A DNA stretch of 64,000 nt. It comes from JAGVPT01 sp964439265. Its GTDB lineage: Bacteria > Bacteroidota > Ignavibacteria > UBA10030 > UBA8401. The position numbers and the translations under genes are program-made. Within the stretch, counting starts at the first letter, position 1, and the number at the start of each line of letters is the position of its first letter. The notes beneath the pieces are model-generated. The model was not told the origin of the DNA and did no database searches. It saw only the letters and a program-made list of their open reading frames with translations. This document shows positions 1-8,027 of this stretch, one piece after another. The DNA lies in assembly GCA_964439265.1 (NCBI GenBank), contig CAYTOA010000020.1, forward strand, positions 1-64,000, given 5' to 3'.

Positions 1-99
1 AATGTCTATTGAGCATTCAATTGAATGTTCTCGGTGCAACTCCTCTTGGATTAATGACTCGCGTTTCTTATTTTCTCCTTCGTGATTGTAGGTCGCCAT
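1..99 (-). CDS. Possible 5' end of a gene cut by the window edge (low confidence)
   Basis: An ATG at 99 opens a minus-strand frame that stays open to base 1 (33 codons, beginning MATYNHEGENKKRESLIQEE). The stretch is hydrophilic and charged and I recognise no family. No convincing Shine-Dalgarno lies upstream, and the frame runs through a palindrome with an ATTCAATTGAAT core. It may be a real N-terminus or chance. The sequence to the left of the window would decide. Confidence 0.2.
   Translation of the reverse strand, partial: MATYNHEGENKKRESLIQEELHREHSIECSIDI
11..30. repeat. Imperfect palindrome with ATTCAATTGAAT core
   Basis: A near-perfect inverted repeat (arms gagc and gttc) surrounds ATTCAATTGAAT. 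It resembles the perfect palindromes with GTTCAATTGAAC core at 2208-2235, 2564-2591 and 2731-2760, so it is probably a decayed or variant member of the same family, about 1.6 kb from the transposase. Confidence 0.5.
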
Positions 100-619
100 T
101 CCCACGCGCAAGCATGGACAAAATTAACAAAACCTCATTTCCTTGCAAATAATCTTTTTGTGTGAATTCTCCCGCTTCTCTACTTCGGCCTTCTGTTCGT
201 CGCACATATGTCCTGCGCAAAACCAGCATTGCCGCTCGCTTCATATCAAGGAAGCCGGACACTTACGTTCGAAGGTGGATAGGATTGGAAGCGGCAGAAT
301 GGTGGCGGCGCCGGAACGACAAGTCTCCGTTCACGTCAGCATCGTGAGTTATGAGCGTCTCTTCTGGAACCCGATCGCGCTGAACATGTCGGACAGCGGA
401 GCGCTGCACGGCGACATTTACCCGTGGCATATCGAGATCGGCGATGTTGAGGGGAAATTCTTTCCGTCGGGAGATGTTATCGGGCGCGTCACGACGACGC
501 CGTTCAACGTAGGATCCGTTTCCAGCCAATTCTCACAAATCTCCGGCAACGAAACATGGACGGCGCGGAAAATATGAGGGCCCGGGGATGATGGCCGGGG
601 GGACAGATACAAAATTATT
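100..619. other. Stretch without a supported gene
   Basis: Short frames exist on both strands here, but none has a recognisable family, a good ribosome site or consistent composition. It is downstream of the PAP2 gene on the minus strand. A weak GC-rich hairpin lies near 580-602 and could end PAP2 transcription, though it lacks a clean T-run. The region may hold decayed coding sequence; I cannot identify it. Confidence 0.4.
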
Positions 620-1525
620 TCAAAACATAAACGTCAGCGAAATGCCGTTGGGATTGATCCCCATCGCAGGATTGGCCGGTGTTTGAAGCGAAGCATTTCC
701 CGTCTCCCCCGAATAGACATTTCGATAATATTTTCCAACCGTAGAACCGACCGCGTACGACATCAACGCACCCGCGACCGCGTCGGAGAACCAGTGCATC
801 CCGCCCCGGTTGTTCGCCGAAACGCCGAACATCGTGTACCCGACGAGAGTGTAGCCGACAACCTTCAGCCACGTCTTGCCGGGATAATAACTCGTCAGCG
901 CCGAGACAACCGCCATCGTCGCGGCGGTGTGGCCGGAGGGCCATCCCCAGAAAACTCCTCCCCGCAAAAAACCGAACCGAAACGTCCTGCTGAGGCTGTC
1001 CACATCCGAGACATGACGCCAATCGGGGTTCGGCCTTCCCGTCACGGCTTTGAGCGCCGAATTGTAGATGAACTCGATCAGGCTCGCCTGCAGCACCGCA
1101 AACGACGCTCCCAATACTTCCCTGTCGTTCTTCAATTTTGCATACGCAAAGAGCGAACCGCCGGCGATGAACGGAAGATACTCTCCCGTGAAGACAACGG
1201 GCCTCGCCCACGGTCCGTATTCGCGATGCTCGTTGAAATAATGTTCGACATCGTAGTCGACTCCCTGGTCCAGGATGATCGCCGTTGCAGCGACGGCTGA
1301 CAAATGGAAGTATAGATTGTTTCCGCGGAAGCTGTCGAGGATGTTGTTGCCGAAATTTCCGAAGAGATTGAGGTCTGCAGCGCTGCTCTGCACGGTCCCT
1401 CCTGGAGGCGGAAGAGAGTTGTGCATGAGATCGGCGGGAAGAGACTGCGCTGTTACAGCAGCCGGCAAAAAAATGAATGCGGCAGGAACAACGGCGGCAA
1501 AGAGTGGGCGCATCTTTCTCATCAT
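620..1525 (-). CDS. PAP2-family membrane-associated phosphatase
   Basis: A type 2 phosphatidic-acid phosphatase-like enzyme that would remove phosphate from a lipid phosphate or undecaprenyl pyrophosphate on the periplasmic side. From the start used here (301 residues) there is a signal peptide ending near AVTAQ (residue 27), the first motif KAVTGRP (159-165), PSGH (196-199), and a third motif with R240, H244 and D248. In the usual third motif Arg lies six residues before His; here that position is Asn and an Arg sits four before it, a spacing oddity. Hydrophobic segments alternate between motifs. I chose the ATG at 1525 because AAGGA sits about 7 bases upstream; the frame also opens at 1540 and 1579. 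It stands alone between a gene-poor stretch and the transposase. Substrate unknown. Confidence 0.85.
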   Translation of the reverse strand: MMRKMRPLFAAVVPAAFIFLPAAVTAQSLPADLMHNSLPPPGGTVQSSAADLNLFGNFGNNILDSFRGNNLYFHLSAVAATAIILDQGVDYDVEHYFNEHREYGPWARPVVFTGEYLPFIAGGSLFAYAKLKNDREVLGASFAVLQASLIEFIYNSALKAVTGRPNPDWRHVSDVDSLSRTFRFGFLRGGVFWGWPSGHTAATMAVVSALTSYYPGKTWLKVVGYTLVGYTMFGVSANNRGGMHWFSDAVAGALMSYAVGSTVGKYYRNVYSGETGNASLQTPANPAMGINPNGISLTFMF

Positions 1526-1563
1526 GAGCAAATCCTTCATCGTTTCAATTATTGTAAGAAATC

Positions 1564-1593
1564 TTGATTTCAAATGCACGAAAATGATATATT
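1564..1593 (+). promoter_or_regulatory. Possible promoter for the transposase
   Basis: TTGATT (1564-1569), an 18-base spacer, then TATATTG (from 1588) matches the TTGACA-N17-TATATTG pattern seen elsewhere in this window. It points into the hairpins and transposase that follow. Called by eye only. Confidence 0.35.
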
Positions 1594-1598
1594 GACAG

Positions 1599-1675
1599 TT
1601 GTGGCGGCTTGATTAATTAACCCGCCACAACTAAAATCAAGCCGCGACAATCACTGGCTTCATTAGTGAAGCCAG
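1599..1675. repeat. Clustered REP-like hairpins upstream of the transposase
   Basis: Three overlapping foldbacks. TTGTGGCGG (1599-1607) pairs perfectly with CCGCCACAA (1622-1630) around an AT-rich centre. CGGCTTGATT (1605-1614) can alternatively pair with AATCAAGCCG (1635-1644). CTGGCTTCA (1654-1662) pairs with TGAAGCCAG (1667-1675) across TTAG. The GTG at 1666 lies inside the last hairpin. GC-rich arms around an AT-rich near-symmetric centre match the layout of the palindromes downstream. Such hairpins are the known substrates of REP-associated tyrosine transposases. Confidence 0.75.
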
Positions 1676-2551
1676 CAACTCCGGGGGGAGCCGTGAAATA
1701 CAATCCAGCCGTACATCATCGACGCTCCATTAGATTAAAGGGATACGACTATTCATCCGCCGGCGCATATTTTATCACTGCCGTCCTACAGCACCGCGCG
1801 CATTTGTTCGGATCGGTGAATGAGAACGGGGTGCAATTGAGCGAAGCGGGCAAAATAGCGCATCGATGCTGGGAAGAGATCCCGAACCATTTTCCGAATA
1901 CGGCAGTGGATGAATTTGTCATCATGCCGGACCATATGCACGGGATCGTTGTTGTTTTGGAGGAAGGAAGAGAAGAAATAAAGAGGGACAAGAATGAAAG
2001 CAATGATGGCGGCGAGCAATTAGATGAAGATAAGGACTCAAGAGGCGGCGTTCAATTGAATNNNNNNNNNNNNNNNNNNNNNNNNNNNNNNNNNNNNNNN
2101 NNNNNNNNNNNNNNNNNNNNNNNNNNNNNNNNNNNNNNNNNNNNNNNNNNNNNNNNNNNNNGAAGGCAATGGTGGCGGCGTTCAATTGAATGAAAGAGAA
2201 GGCAATGGTGGCGGCGTTCAATTGAACGCCGCCACAAGGGCTTTCATTTCTAGCGCCACAAAGGCTCCTATCTATACTCTCCCAATTTTAAATACTCCTC
2301 CACAGACAAGAAAAGACAATTACTTTTCAATCATTTCTCCCAAAAAGAAAACATTGGCTGTCATCATAAGAACATATAAGGCAGCTGTGACTACAATTTG
2401 CCGCGAGAATGGAATCTATGAATTTCAATGGCAGAGGAATTACTATGAACGCATCATCCGCGACGACGAGGGATTGGCAGCTGTTCGCCGATATATTTTC
2501 AATAATCCTGCGAAGTGGCTGAATGATAGAAAGAATCAGAATGCAATCTGA
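1666..2551 (+). CDS. REP-associated tyrosine transposase (RayT/IS200-like Y1 family), interrupted by an assembly gap
   Basis: A Y1 HUH-type transposase of the REP-associated kind, expected to nick and join single-stranded DNA at hairpin repeats. The N-terminal part has HHRRSIRLKGYDYS and the HUH motif in MPDHMHGIV; the C-terminal part after the gap has IIRTYKAAVT (candidate catalytic Tyr), WQRNYYERIIRD and IFNNPAKW, all typical of the family. The frame begins at GTG 1666, but GTG 1693 (MKYNPAVHHRRS) matches family N-termini better. One hundred N split it; the two halves lie in different frames across the placeholder, which means nothing because the true gap length is unknown. The middle is expanded by in-frame 36-base repeats encoding EREGNGGGVQLN, and the same peptide register appears on both sides, supporting one intact gene. 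Activity cannot be judged until the gap is closed. Confidence 0.8.
2026..2235 (+). repeat. In-frame 36-base tandem repeats inside the transposase, spanning the gap
   Basis: Before the gap, a 36-base unit (2026-2061) ends in GGCGGCGTTCAATTGAAT; after it, units at 2162-2190 (truncated by the gap) and 2191-2226 encode EGNGGGVQLN and EREGNGGGVQLN. A more diverged unit precedes at about 1996-2025. The last unit completes a perfect 28-base palindrome (2208-2235) with centre GTTCAATTGAAC. Unit length divisible by three keeps the frame open. Repeat collapse is the likely reason the assembly broke here. Confidence 0.85.
2062..2161. other. Assembly gap (100 N)
   Basis: Exactly 100 N, a usual scaffold placeholder. 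The flanks are copies of the same 36-base repeat, so the true gap probably holds more copies. Its real length is unknown. Confidence 0.98.
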
Positions 2552-2563
2552 TTCTTGAGACAG

Positions 2564-2591
2564 GCCGGGACGTTCAATTGAACGTCCCGGC
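2564..2591. repeat. Perfect 28-base palindrome, GTTCAATTGAAC core, gccgggac arms
   Basis: The two 14-base halves are exact reverse complements. The 12-base core is identical to those at 2208-2235 and 2731-2760 while the outer arms differ but still pair. It lies 13 bases after the transposase stop. It could act as transposase substrate, as a cruciform, or as a transcript hairpin; no T-run follows, so an ordinary terminator is unlikely. Confidence 0.85.
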
Positions 2592-2730
2592 AACGGACAG
2601 CTTCTTGCACTTCCCTCGTTAAAACCGTATCTTAATAAAGAAAAATTGCCCGCGACATCGTCGAAGGGCATTTTAGTTTAAACAAATGAGCATATTGCCA
2701 TGGTCTAGACGTGTGGGTCAGGCGTCTGTT

Positions 2731-2760
2731 TGTCTTGGCGTTCAATTGAACGCCAAGACA
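2731..2760. repeat. Perfect 30-base palindrome, GTTCAATTGAAC core, tgtcttggc arms
   Basis: The 15-base halves are exact reverse complements. The core is shared with the palindromes at 2208-2235 and 2564-2591, with unrelated but fully complementary arms. It is about 100 bases upstream of lepA, in the interval where a lepA promoter would be expected; no promoter was recognised there. Confidence 0.85.
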
Positions 2761-2857
2761 TCTAAAAGAGTGAAGGCCCAATCTTCTGGGTCATTGAGCG
2801 CCCAAACGTAGACAATTAAACGACCCGACCCCGGCAACTGACCGAATATCCGACTTA

Positions 2858-4660
2858 ATGAACCAGCTTAGAAATTTCTGCATCATTGCGCATATCGACC
2901 ACGGCAAATCCACGCTCGCAGACCGGCTCCTGGAATTGACCGGCACGATCACGCAGCGCGACCTCGTCGTCAACCAGGTGCTGGACGACATGGACCTGGA
3001 GCAGGAACGGGGCATCACGATCAAGCTGCATGCTATTCAAATGCAGTATACGGCGAAAGACGGCGAGCACTACACGCTGAATCTGATCGACACACCCGGG
3101 CACGTCGATTTCACGTACGAGGTTTCCCGGTCGCTCGCCGCTTGCGAAGGGGCAATCCTGGTTGTCGATGCATCGCAGGGTGTCGAAGCGCAGACCATCA
3201 GCAATCTTTACCTCGCGATCGATGCCGGGTTGGAGATCATTCCCGTCATCAACAAAGTCGATCTCCCCTCTGCGCAGACGATGATCGAAACAGTGAAGCA
3301 CGAGATCGTCAGCCTCATCGGGTGCAAGGAAGAGGAAATTCTCATGGCGAGCGCGAAGACGAAGCTCGGCATCGAGGAGATCCTTGAAGCCGTCGTCAAA
3401 CGCATCCGTCCTCCGAAATCGGAAGCAACACAGCCGCTGCGCGCGCTCATTTTTGATTCTCTCTTCGATTCGTACCGCGGTTCCATCGCCTACATCCGCG
3501 TTGTCGAAGGAACGTTGAGAGAAAAAGACAAGATTAAGTTCTTCTACAACGGAACGACAGCCGAAGCTGAAGAGGTGGGCATCCTCGAAATGAAACGGAA
3601 ACGGACGGGCATTCTCACCGCCGGCGACGTGGGATACCTTATCGCCGGATTGAAAGACGTCCACGAAACAAAAGTCGGCGACACCATTACGACCGTTGTC
3701 AACGGTGCTTCTCAGCCGCTGCCGGGATACAAAGAAGTGAAGCCGATGGTCTTCAGTGGATTGTATCCGACGAACGCGGACGATTTTGCGGAGCTGCGCG
3801 ACTCGCTCGATAAGCTGCGGATGAACGATGCCTCGCTGATCTTTCAGCCCGAATCATCGACCGCACTCGGATTCGGCTTTCGCGCCGGGTTTCTCGGATT
3901 GCTCCATATGGAGATCATCCAGGAGAGGCTGGAACGGGAGTACAATCAAAATCTCATCACCACCGTCCCGAACGTCGAGTACCGCGTGACAAAGACGAAC
4001 AAGGAAGTCGTCACGGTCAACAATCCCGCCGAAATGCCGCCGATCGGGAGCGTTGAAAAGATGGAAGAGCCGTACATCAAGGCGCAGATCATCACGCCCA
4101 CGGAGTACATCGGCAATATCATGAAGCTGTGCATGGATCGGCGCGGCATCTACAAGAACACGAACTACCTGGACCCAACCCGCGCCGATATTACGTACGA
4201 ATTTCCCCTCTCTGAAATCATTTTTGATTTTTACGACAAATTGAAATCGCTCACGCGCGGGTACGCGTCGCTCGATTACGATTATCTCGATTACCGCGAA
4301 TCGGACCTTGTGAAGCTGGACATCTTGCTGAACACAGAGCCGGTCGACGCGTTGTCAACGATCGTCCACCGCGACAAGTCGTACGACATGGGAAGAAAGC
4401 TGTGCAGTAAACTAAAAGAGCTGATACCCCGTCAAATGTTTGAAGTGGTGATTCAGGCGGCGATCGGCAGCAAGGTGATCGCGCGGACAACCGTCGCAGC
4501 CATGCGGAAAAACGTCCTTGCAAAATGCTACGGCGGCGACATCACCCGGAAAAGAAAGCTCCTCGAGAAACAAAAAGAGGGGAAAAAACGTATGAAACAA
4601 GTGGGACGCGTGGAACTTCCGCAGGAAGCGTTTCTCGCGGTGTTGTCGATGGACGAATAG
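2858..4660 (+). CDS. lepA: Elongation factor 4 (LepA), ribosome back-translocating GTPase
   Basis: LepA/EF4 is a ribosome-bound translational GTPase of the EF-G group. At 600 residues it has the family length. The GTPase domain carries AHIDHGKSTL (11-20), the switch I RGITIK (51-56), DTPGH (78-82) and NKVD (132-135); the rest matches domains II, III, V and the LepA-specific C-terminal domain, with RKNVLAKCYGGDITRKRKLLEKQK near the end. ATG at 2858 gives the standard MNQLRNFCIIAH start. It is followed by two signal peptidase genes, the common lepA-lepB neighbourhood; a 161-base spacer with an inverted repeat separates them. Confidence 0.97.
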   Translation: MNQLRNFCIIAHIDHGKSTLADRLLELTGTITQRDLVVNQVLDDMDLEQERGITIKLHAIQMQYTAKDGEHYTLNLIDTPGHVDFTYEVSRSLAACEGAILVVDASQGVEAQTISNLYLAIDAGLEIIPVINKVDLPSAQTMIETVKHEIVSLIGCKEEEILMASAKTKLGIEEILEAVVKRIRPPKSEATQPLRALIFDSLFDSYRGSIAYIRVVEGTLREKDKIKFFYNGTTAEAEEVGILEMKRKRTGILTAGDVGYLIAGLKDVHETKVGDTITTVVNGASQPLPGYKEVKPMVFSGLYPTNADDFAELRDSLDKLRMNDASLIFQPESSTALGFGFRAGFLGLLHMEIIQERLEREYNQNLITTVPNVEYRVTKTNKEVVTVNNPAEMPPIGSVEKMEEPYIKAQIITPTEYIGNIMKLCMDRRGIYKNTNYLDPTRADITYEFPLSEIIFDFYDKLKSLTRGYASLDYDYLDYRESDLVKLDILLNTEPVDALSTIVHRDKSYDMGRKLCSKLKELIPRQMFEVVIQAAIGSKVIARTTVAAMRKNVLAKCYGGDITRKRKLLEKQKEGKKRMKQVGRVELPQEAFLAVLSMDE

Positions 4661-4674
4661 GCCCGCCGACAGAT

Positions 4675-4752
4675 GTGAGGCTGGAGACAGGAGACTGGAG
4701 GCAGAATACAACTGTATGTTCTTCCCTGTTTACTGCCTCCAGCCTCCAAAAA
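4675..4752. repeat. Intergenic inverted repeat of the CTGGAGGCAG type
   Basis: CTGGAGGCAG (4695-4704) is the exact reverse complement of CTGCCTCCAG (4733-4742). The GGAGACAGGAGACTGGAGGC run resembles bases 54941-54970 in another intergenic gap, so it looks like a dispersed spacer repeat and not a coding remnant. Confidence 0.6.
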
Positions 4753-4821
4753 TCTCAATTCCTGCGCTGAGACATTGAATTAACGGCGCAACTTCCAATA
4801 ACCAATCACCCGTGAAACACC

Positions 4822-5721
4822 ATGGCCAAACAAGAAGAAAAGAAAGTTGAGACACCCGTTCCGTTCTCGAAAAAAGTCCAGGATTTTTTCCGCGAAGCGG
4901 GCATCGTCATCATAGGGTTTTTACTGCTGAACAATTTTGTCATCGCGTCGTTCATGGTGCCGACAGGGTCGATGGAGAACGAGGTCATGACCGGCGATTT
5001 TCTGATGGTGAATAAATTCATCTATGGAGGATGTTCACCGCGCAACATTCCATTTTCCGACGTGCGGCTCCCCTGGTTCAGGCTCCCGGCGTTCACCTCG
5101 GTTCACCGCGGGGATGTGATCGTTTTTGAATTTCCCGGATACCGCGAAGAAGTGCATCCCGATGCGTTTACGTATTATCTGAAGCGGTGCATGGCAATCT
5201 CCGGCGACACGCTGCAGGTGATCAACCGCGTCGTCTACGTCAACGGGCAGCGCGCACCGATCCCGCGCAATATGAAATTCAACTCGCCGCGCATGCTTCC
5301 CCCGCAGTACGCCGATGAAAGAATATTTCCGCCGACGGCGCCGTTCAACGAGGACAACTACGGCCCGATCGTCATTCCATTTAAAGGAATGAAGATCCCT
5401 CTTACGTCCAACAATCTCGTCATGTGGGACACATTCATTCAGCGCGACGGACACAAGGCAACACTCGACAGGCAGGGAAACGTTCTCATCGACGGAAAAC
5501 AGAACAGCACGTACGTCGTGGAAAAGAATTATCTTTTCGGGATGGGAGACAACCGAGACAACAGTCTCGACAGCAGGTTCTGGGGCTTTGTTCCCGAAGA
5601 GAACATCGTCGGCACGCCGATGATCGTGTATTGGTCGTGGGATACCGACGTTTCCATCTTCAACATTTTTGAGAAACTTATGTCTGTGCGGCTGAACAGA
5701 CTGGGAACGTTAATCCGGTAA
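4822..5721 (+). CDS. lepB: Signal peptidase I, first tandem copy
   Basis: A membrane-anchored serine peptidase of family S26 that cleaves signal peptides of exported proteins. A hydrophobic anchor at about 28-46 is followed directly by the catalytic serine in PTGSMENE (Ser50); the general base is Lys121 in KRCMAISGD; the late conserved box GMGDNRDNSLDSRFWGFVP is present. At 299 residues it is longer than minimal enzymes because of an inserted segment between the Lys and the DNRDNS box, as is common in the Bacteroidota/Chlorobi group. Only 6 bases separate it from a second copy, so the two are surely co-transcribed. No residue needed for activity is missing. Confidence 0.95.
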   Translation: MAKQEEKKVETPVPFSKKVQDFFREAGIVIIGFLLLNNFVIASFMVPTGSMENEVMTGDFLMVNKFIYGGCSPRNIPFSDVRLPWFRLPAFTSVHRGDVIVFEFPGYREEVHPDAFTYYLKRCMAISGDTLQVINRVVYVNGQRAPIPRNMKFNSPRMLPPQYADERIFPPTAPFNEDNYGPIVIPFKGMKIPLTSNNLVMWDTFIQRDGHKATLDRQGNVLIDGKQNSTYVVEKNYLFGMGDNRDNSLDSRFWGFVPEENIVGTPMIVYWSWDTDVSIFNIFEKLMSVRLNRLGTLIR

Positions 5722-5727
5722 AATCTT

Positions 5728-6636
5728 GTGCAGGAAAATGTGGAAGTCAACGAGGAGCAGAACAAGACCGGGAATCCGCCCCGCCGGCGGCTTAACGATT
5801 ACGCTGCGACGATCGCCGCCACCCTTATCGTCGCGTTCTTCCTGAAAACGTTCGTCGTCGAAGCCTTTCGCATTCCGAGCGCGTCGATGGAGAACACGCT
5901 CCGGATCGGCGATTTTCTTTTTGTCAATAAATTCATTTACGGCGCCGAGACTCCCAAATATTTTCCCTTCACGTACTCTGAGATCCCGCACCTCCGCCTG
6001 CCGGCGCTGATGCGGCCGCGCCGCGGCGACGTGATCGTGTTCGAATATCCCGGCGACAGGGACGAAGCGAAGCCGATACGGATAGTCAATTTCATCAAGC
6101 GCTGTATGGCGCTTCCCGGCGACACCCTTCTTATTCAAAACAAAACAGTTTTCGTCAACAATAGAGAATTCCTCGCTCCCGCCCAGTCGCCGCGCACTCC
6201 GCCAAGCGACTTCCTTCCGCGGGAATCAGTGGGTATGATTTTTCCGAAAGGGAGCCCGTTCAACCCTGATTATTACGGACCGATCATCGTCCCGTTCAAA
6301 GGAATGGTGCTGGATATTTCCGGCGGTTCGATCGACCAGTGGCAGACGTTCATCGAACGGGAGGGGCACAGGGTTAGCGTCGACAGAAATGGAACTGCTG
6401 CGATCGACGGCGTTACAGAAACTCAGTACGTTGTCGAGAGGAACTATTTCTTTGCGATGGGAGACAACCGCGACAACAGCCTCGACAGCAGATACTGGGG
6501 CTTCGTCCCGGAAGATAACATCGTCGGGAAAGCGATGTTCGTGTATTGGTCGTGGGATGCTTCGGTTTCCATGGGAAGCTTTTTCAATAAGTTTTCCGCG
6601 ATCCGCTGGTCGCGCATCGGAACGCTGATACGATGA
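5728..6636 (+). CDS. lepB: Signal peptidase I, second tandem copy
   Basis: Paralogue of the preceding gene with the same plan: N-terminal anchor (about 28-46), Ser53 in PSASMENT, Lys124 in KRCMALPGD, and GDNRDNSLDSRYWGFVP. The C-terminal 60 residues are very close to the first copy and both end in IGTLIR or LGTLIR, which suggests a tandem duplication. The GTG at 5728 opens the frame; a second in-frame GTG at 5740 has AGGA five bases upstream and could be the true start. Both copies keep their catalytic residues, so they may divide substrates, for example ordinary exported proteins versus lipid-anchored or sorting-domain proteins; that division is a guess. Confidence 0.95.
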   Translation: MQENVEVNEEQNKTGNPPRRRLNDYAATIAATLIVAFFLKTFVVEAFRIPSASMENTLRIGDFLFVNKFIYGAETPKYFPFTYSEIPHLRLPALMRPRRGDVIVFEYPGDRDEAKPIRIVNFIKRCMALPGDTLLIQNKTVFVNNREFLAPAQSPRTPPSDFLPRESVGMIFPKGSPFNPDYYGPIIVPFKGMVLDISGGSIDQWQTFIEREGHRVSVDRNGTAAIDGVTETQYVVERNYFFAMGDNRDNSLDSRYWGFVPEDNIVGKAMFVYWSWDASVSMGSFFNKFSAIRWSRIGTLIR

Positions 6637-6679
6637 GAAAATTTTTTGGATGCCATTTCAAAAAGGTCTTAGCTATTGC

Positions 6680-6771
6680 CCTTCGACGCGTCCCCCCTTT
6701 GGGGGACTTGCTCAGGGTGAACAGACCATTTGCTCATCCTGAGTAAGTGAGCGAAGCGAACGCATCGAAGG
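6680..6771. repeat. Intergenic foldback element with TCATCCTGAG arms
   Basis: CCTTCGACGCG (6680-6690) pairs with CGCATCGAAGG (6761-6771) allowing one G-T pair; inside, CTCAGGGTGA (6711-6720) pairs with TCATCCTGAG (6734-6743), and a small CCCCCTTTGGGGG hairpin sits at the left. A partial relative (CTTCGCTCAGGAC) lies near 23384-23397. It fills most of the lepB-hemW spacer. No terminator T-run follows. Confidence 0.65.
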
Positions 6772-6887
6772 ATGATGGCTCGCATTTTTTGCGTTGACGT
6801 CCAGGTATCAGACACTTCTACGGCTTGAACTGCAGGCGGCATAAATTAATAAGTCCTTCGGCATTTTTCCGAACTTAAAAAGTAATT

Positions 6888-8027
6888 ATGGCAAGCCTGT
6901 ACCTCCACATACCGTATTGCGAGAAGAAATGCGTGTACTGCGATTTCTATTCCATCGAGAATATGAATTCAATGGACATCTTTCTCAAGTCGTTGGAGAA
7001 AGAGATCGCGATGTACGCCGGCCAGTATTCTCACCGCGAATCGTTCGAAACGATTTTCTTCGGAGGTGGAACGCCTTCCCTCCTTCCCCCATCTACACTG
7101 GAAAGAATCCTCAACGCACTTCATAAACATTACAAAATAGATCCCGGCGCTGAAATAACTGTCGAAACAAACCCGGGGACAGTCGATGCGGAAAAACTTC
7201 GCGGGTACCGGTCGATCGGCATCAACCGTCTCAGCATCGGCATCCAATCATTCCACGAGGACGAGTTGAAATTTCTGAGCCGCATTCACACCGCGGAGGA
7301 AGCAACCGCATGCGTCGAGAACGCATACCTCGCAGGGTTTGAGAACGTAAGCGTCGACCTGATCTTTTCCCTCCCGAAGCAGACGCTTGAACGCTGGAAA
7401 GAAAATCTCCGAAAGGCGATCGCATTACGGCCAAAACATATATCCGCCTACAGCCTGATCGTTGAAGAACATACGCCGCTTTTTTCAATGGTACAGAACG
7501 GGACGGTCAAGCCGCTGCCGGAGGAAAAAGATACCGCGATGTACGAAACAACGCTTTCAACAATGGCGGAAAACGGTTTCAGCCAGTACGAGGTCTCTAA
7601 TTTTGCAAGTCCCGGCTTTGAAAGCCGTCATAACAAAAATTATTGGAATCACTCCAACTACCTCGGATTCGGGCCATCGGCGCATTCATTCTGGAAAGAG
7701 CATGCGACAGGCGGGCGCCGCTGGTGGAATGCAAGAAGCATAGCGCACTACTGCGATGCCATCAATAAGGACGCTGTTCCCGTTGCGGGTTCAGAGATTG
7801 TCGACAGGGATACGATGTTCAGTGAAGCTGTCTTTCTCGGCTTGCGCACCGGGGAATTAAGTGTGACAACGCTTCAGCAGCTGTATGGCGTCGATATGCT
7901 TTCCGTCCGTGGCGACAAGCTGAAACTTTTCTCGGATGAAGCTCTGCTGCATGTCAAAGACCGCCGCATCACGCTCACACGCAAGGGTTTTATGGTTTGC
8001 GATTCGATCGCTGAATCGCTGCTGTAG
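6888..8027 (+). CDS. hemW: Radical SAM protein HemW (heme chaperone, formerly coproporphyrinogen oxidase-like)
   Basis: HemW binds a 4Fe-4S cluster and heme and delivers heme to membrane proteins; older annotations call it an oxygen-independent coproporphyrinogen III oxidase. The N-terminus MASLYLHIPYCEKKCVYCDF holds the CX3CX2C cluster motif (Cys11, 15, 18), followed by FGGGTPS and VDLIFSLPKQ, with a HemW C-terminal domain. HemN proper has CX3CX2CXC and a longer N-terminal extension; here the residue after CVYC is Asp and then Phe, as in HemW. Length 379 is typical. It stands alone, 250 bases after lepB and 190 before the next gene. Confidence 0.9.
   Translation: MASLYLHIPYCEKKCVYCDFYSIENMNSMDIFLKSLEKEIAMYAGQYSHRESFETIFFGGGTPSLLPPSTLERILNALHKHYKIDPGAEITVETNPGTVDAEKLRGYRSIGINRLSIGIQSFHEDELKFLSRIHTAEEATACVENAYLAGFENVSVDLIFSLPKQTLERWKENLRKAIALRPKHISAYSLIVEEHTPLFSMVQNGTVKPLPEEKDTAMYETTLSTMAENGFSQYEVSNFASPGFESRHNKNYWNHSNYLGFGPSAHSFWKEHATGGRRWWNARSIAHYCDAINKDAVPVAGSEIVDRDTMFSEAVFLGLRTGELSVTTLQQLYGVDMLSVRGDKLKLFSDEALLHVKDRRITLTRKGFMVCDSIAESLL

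Noticed and set aside
143..577. A plus-strand frame of 144 codons before the PAP2 gene
   Set aside because: No family, no ribosome site, composition unlike neighbours; left as an unassigned stretch.
683..1300. Plus-strand frame of 205 codons antisense to the PAP2 gene
   Set aside because: It mirrors a well-supported gene and has no independent motif or ribosome site.
2564..2591. Palindrome as an ordinary transposase terminator
   Set aside because: No T-run follows on either strand and the core is shared with a palindrome inside the coding region, so a repeat element is the better reading.
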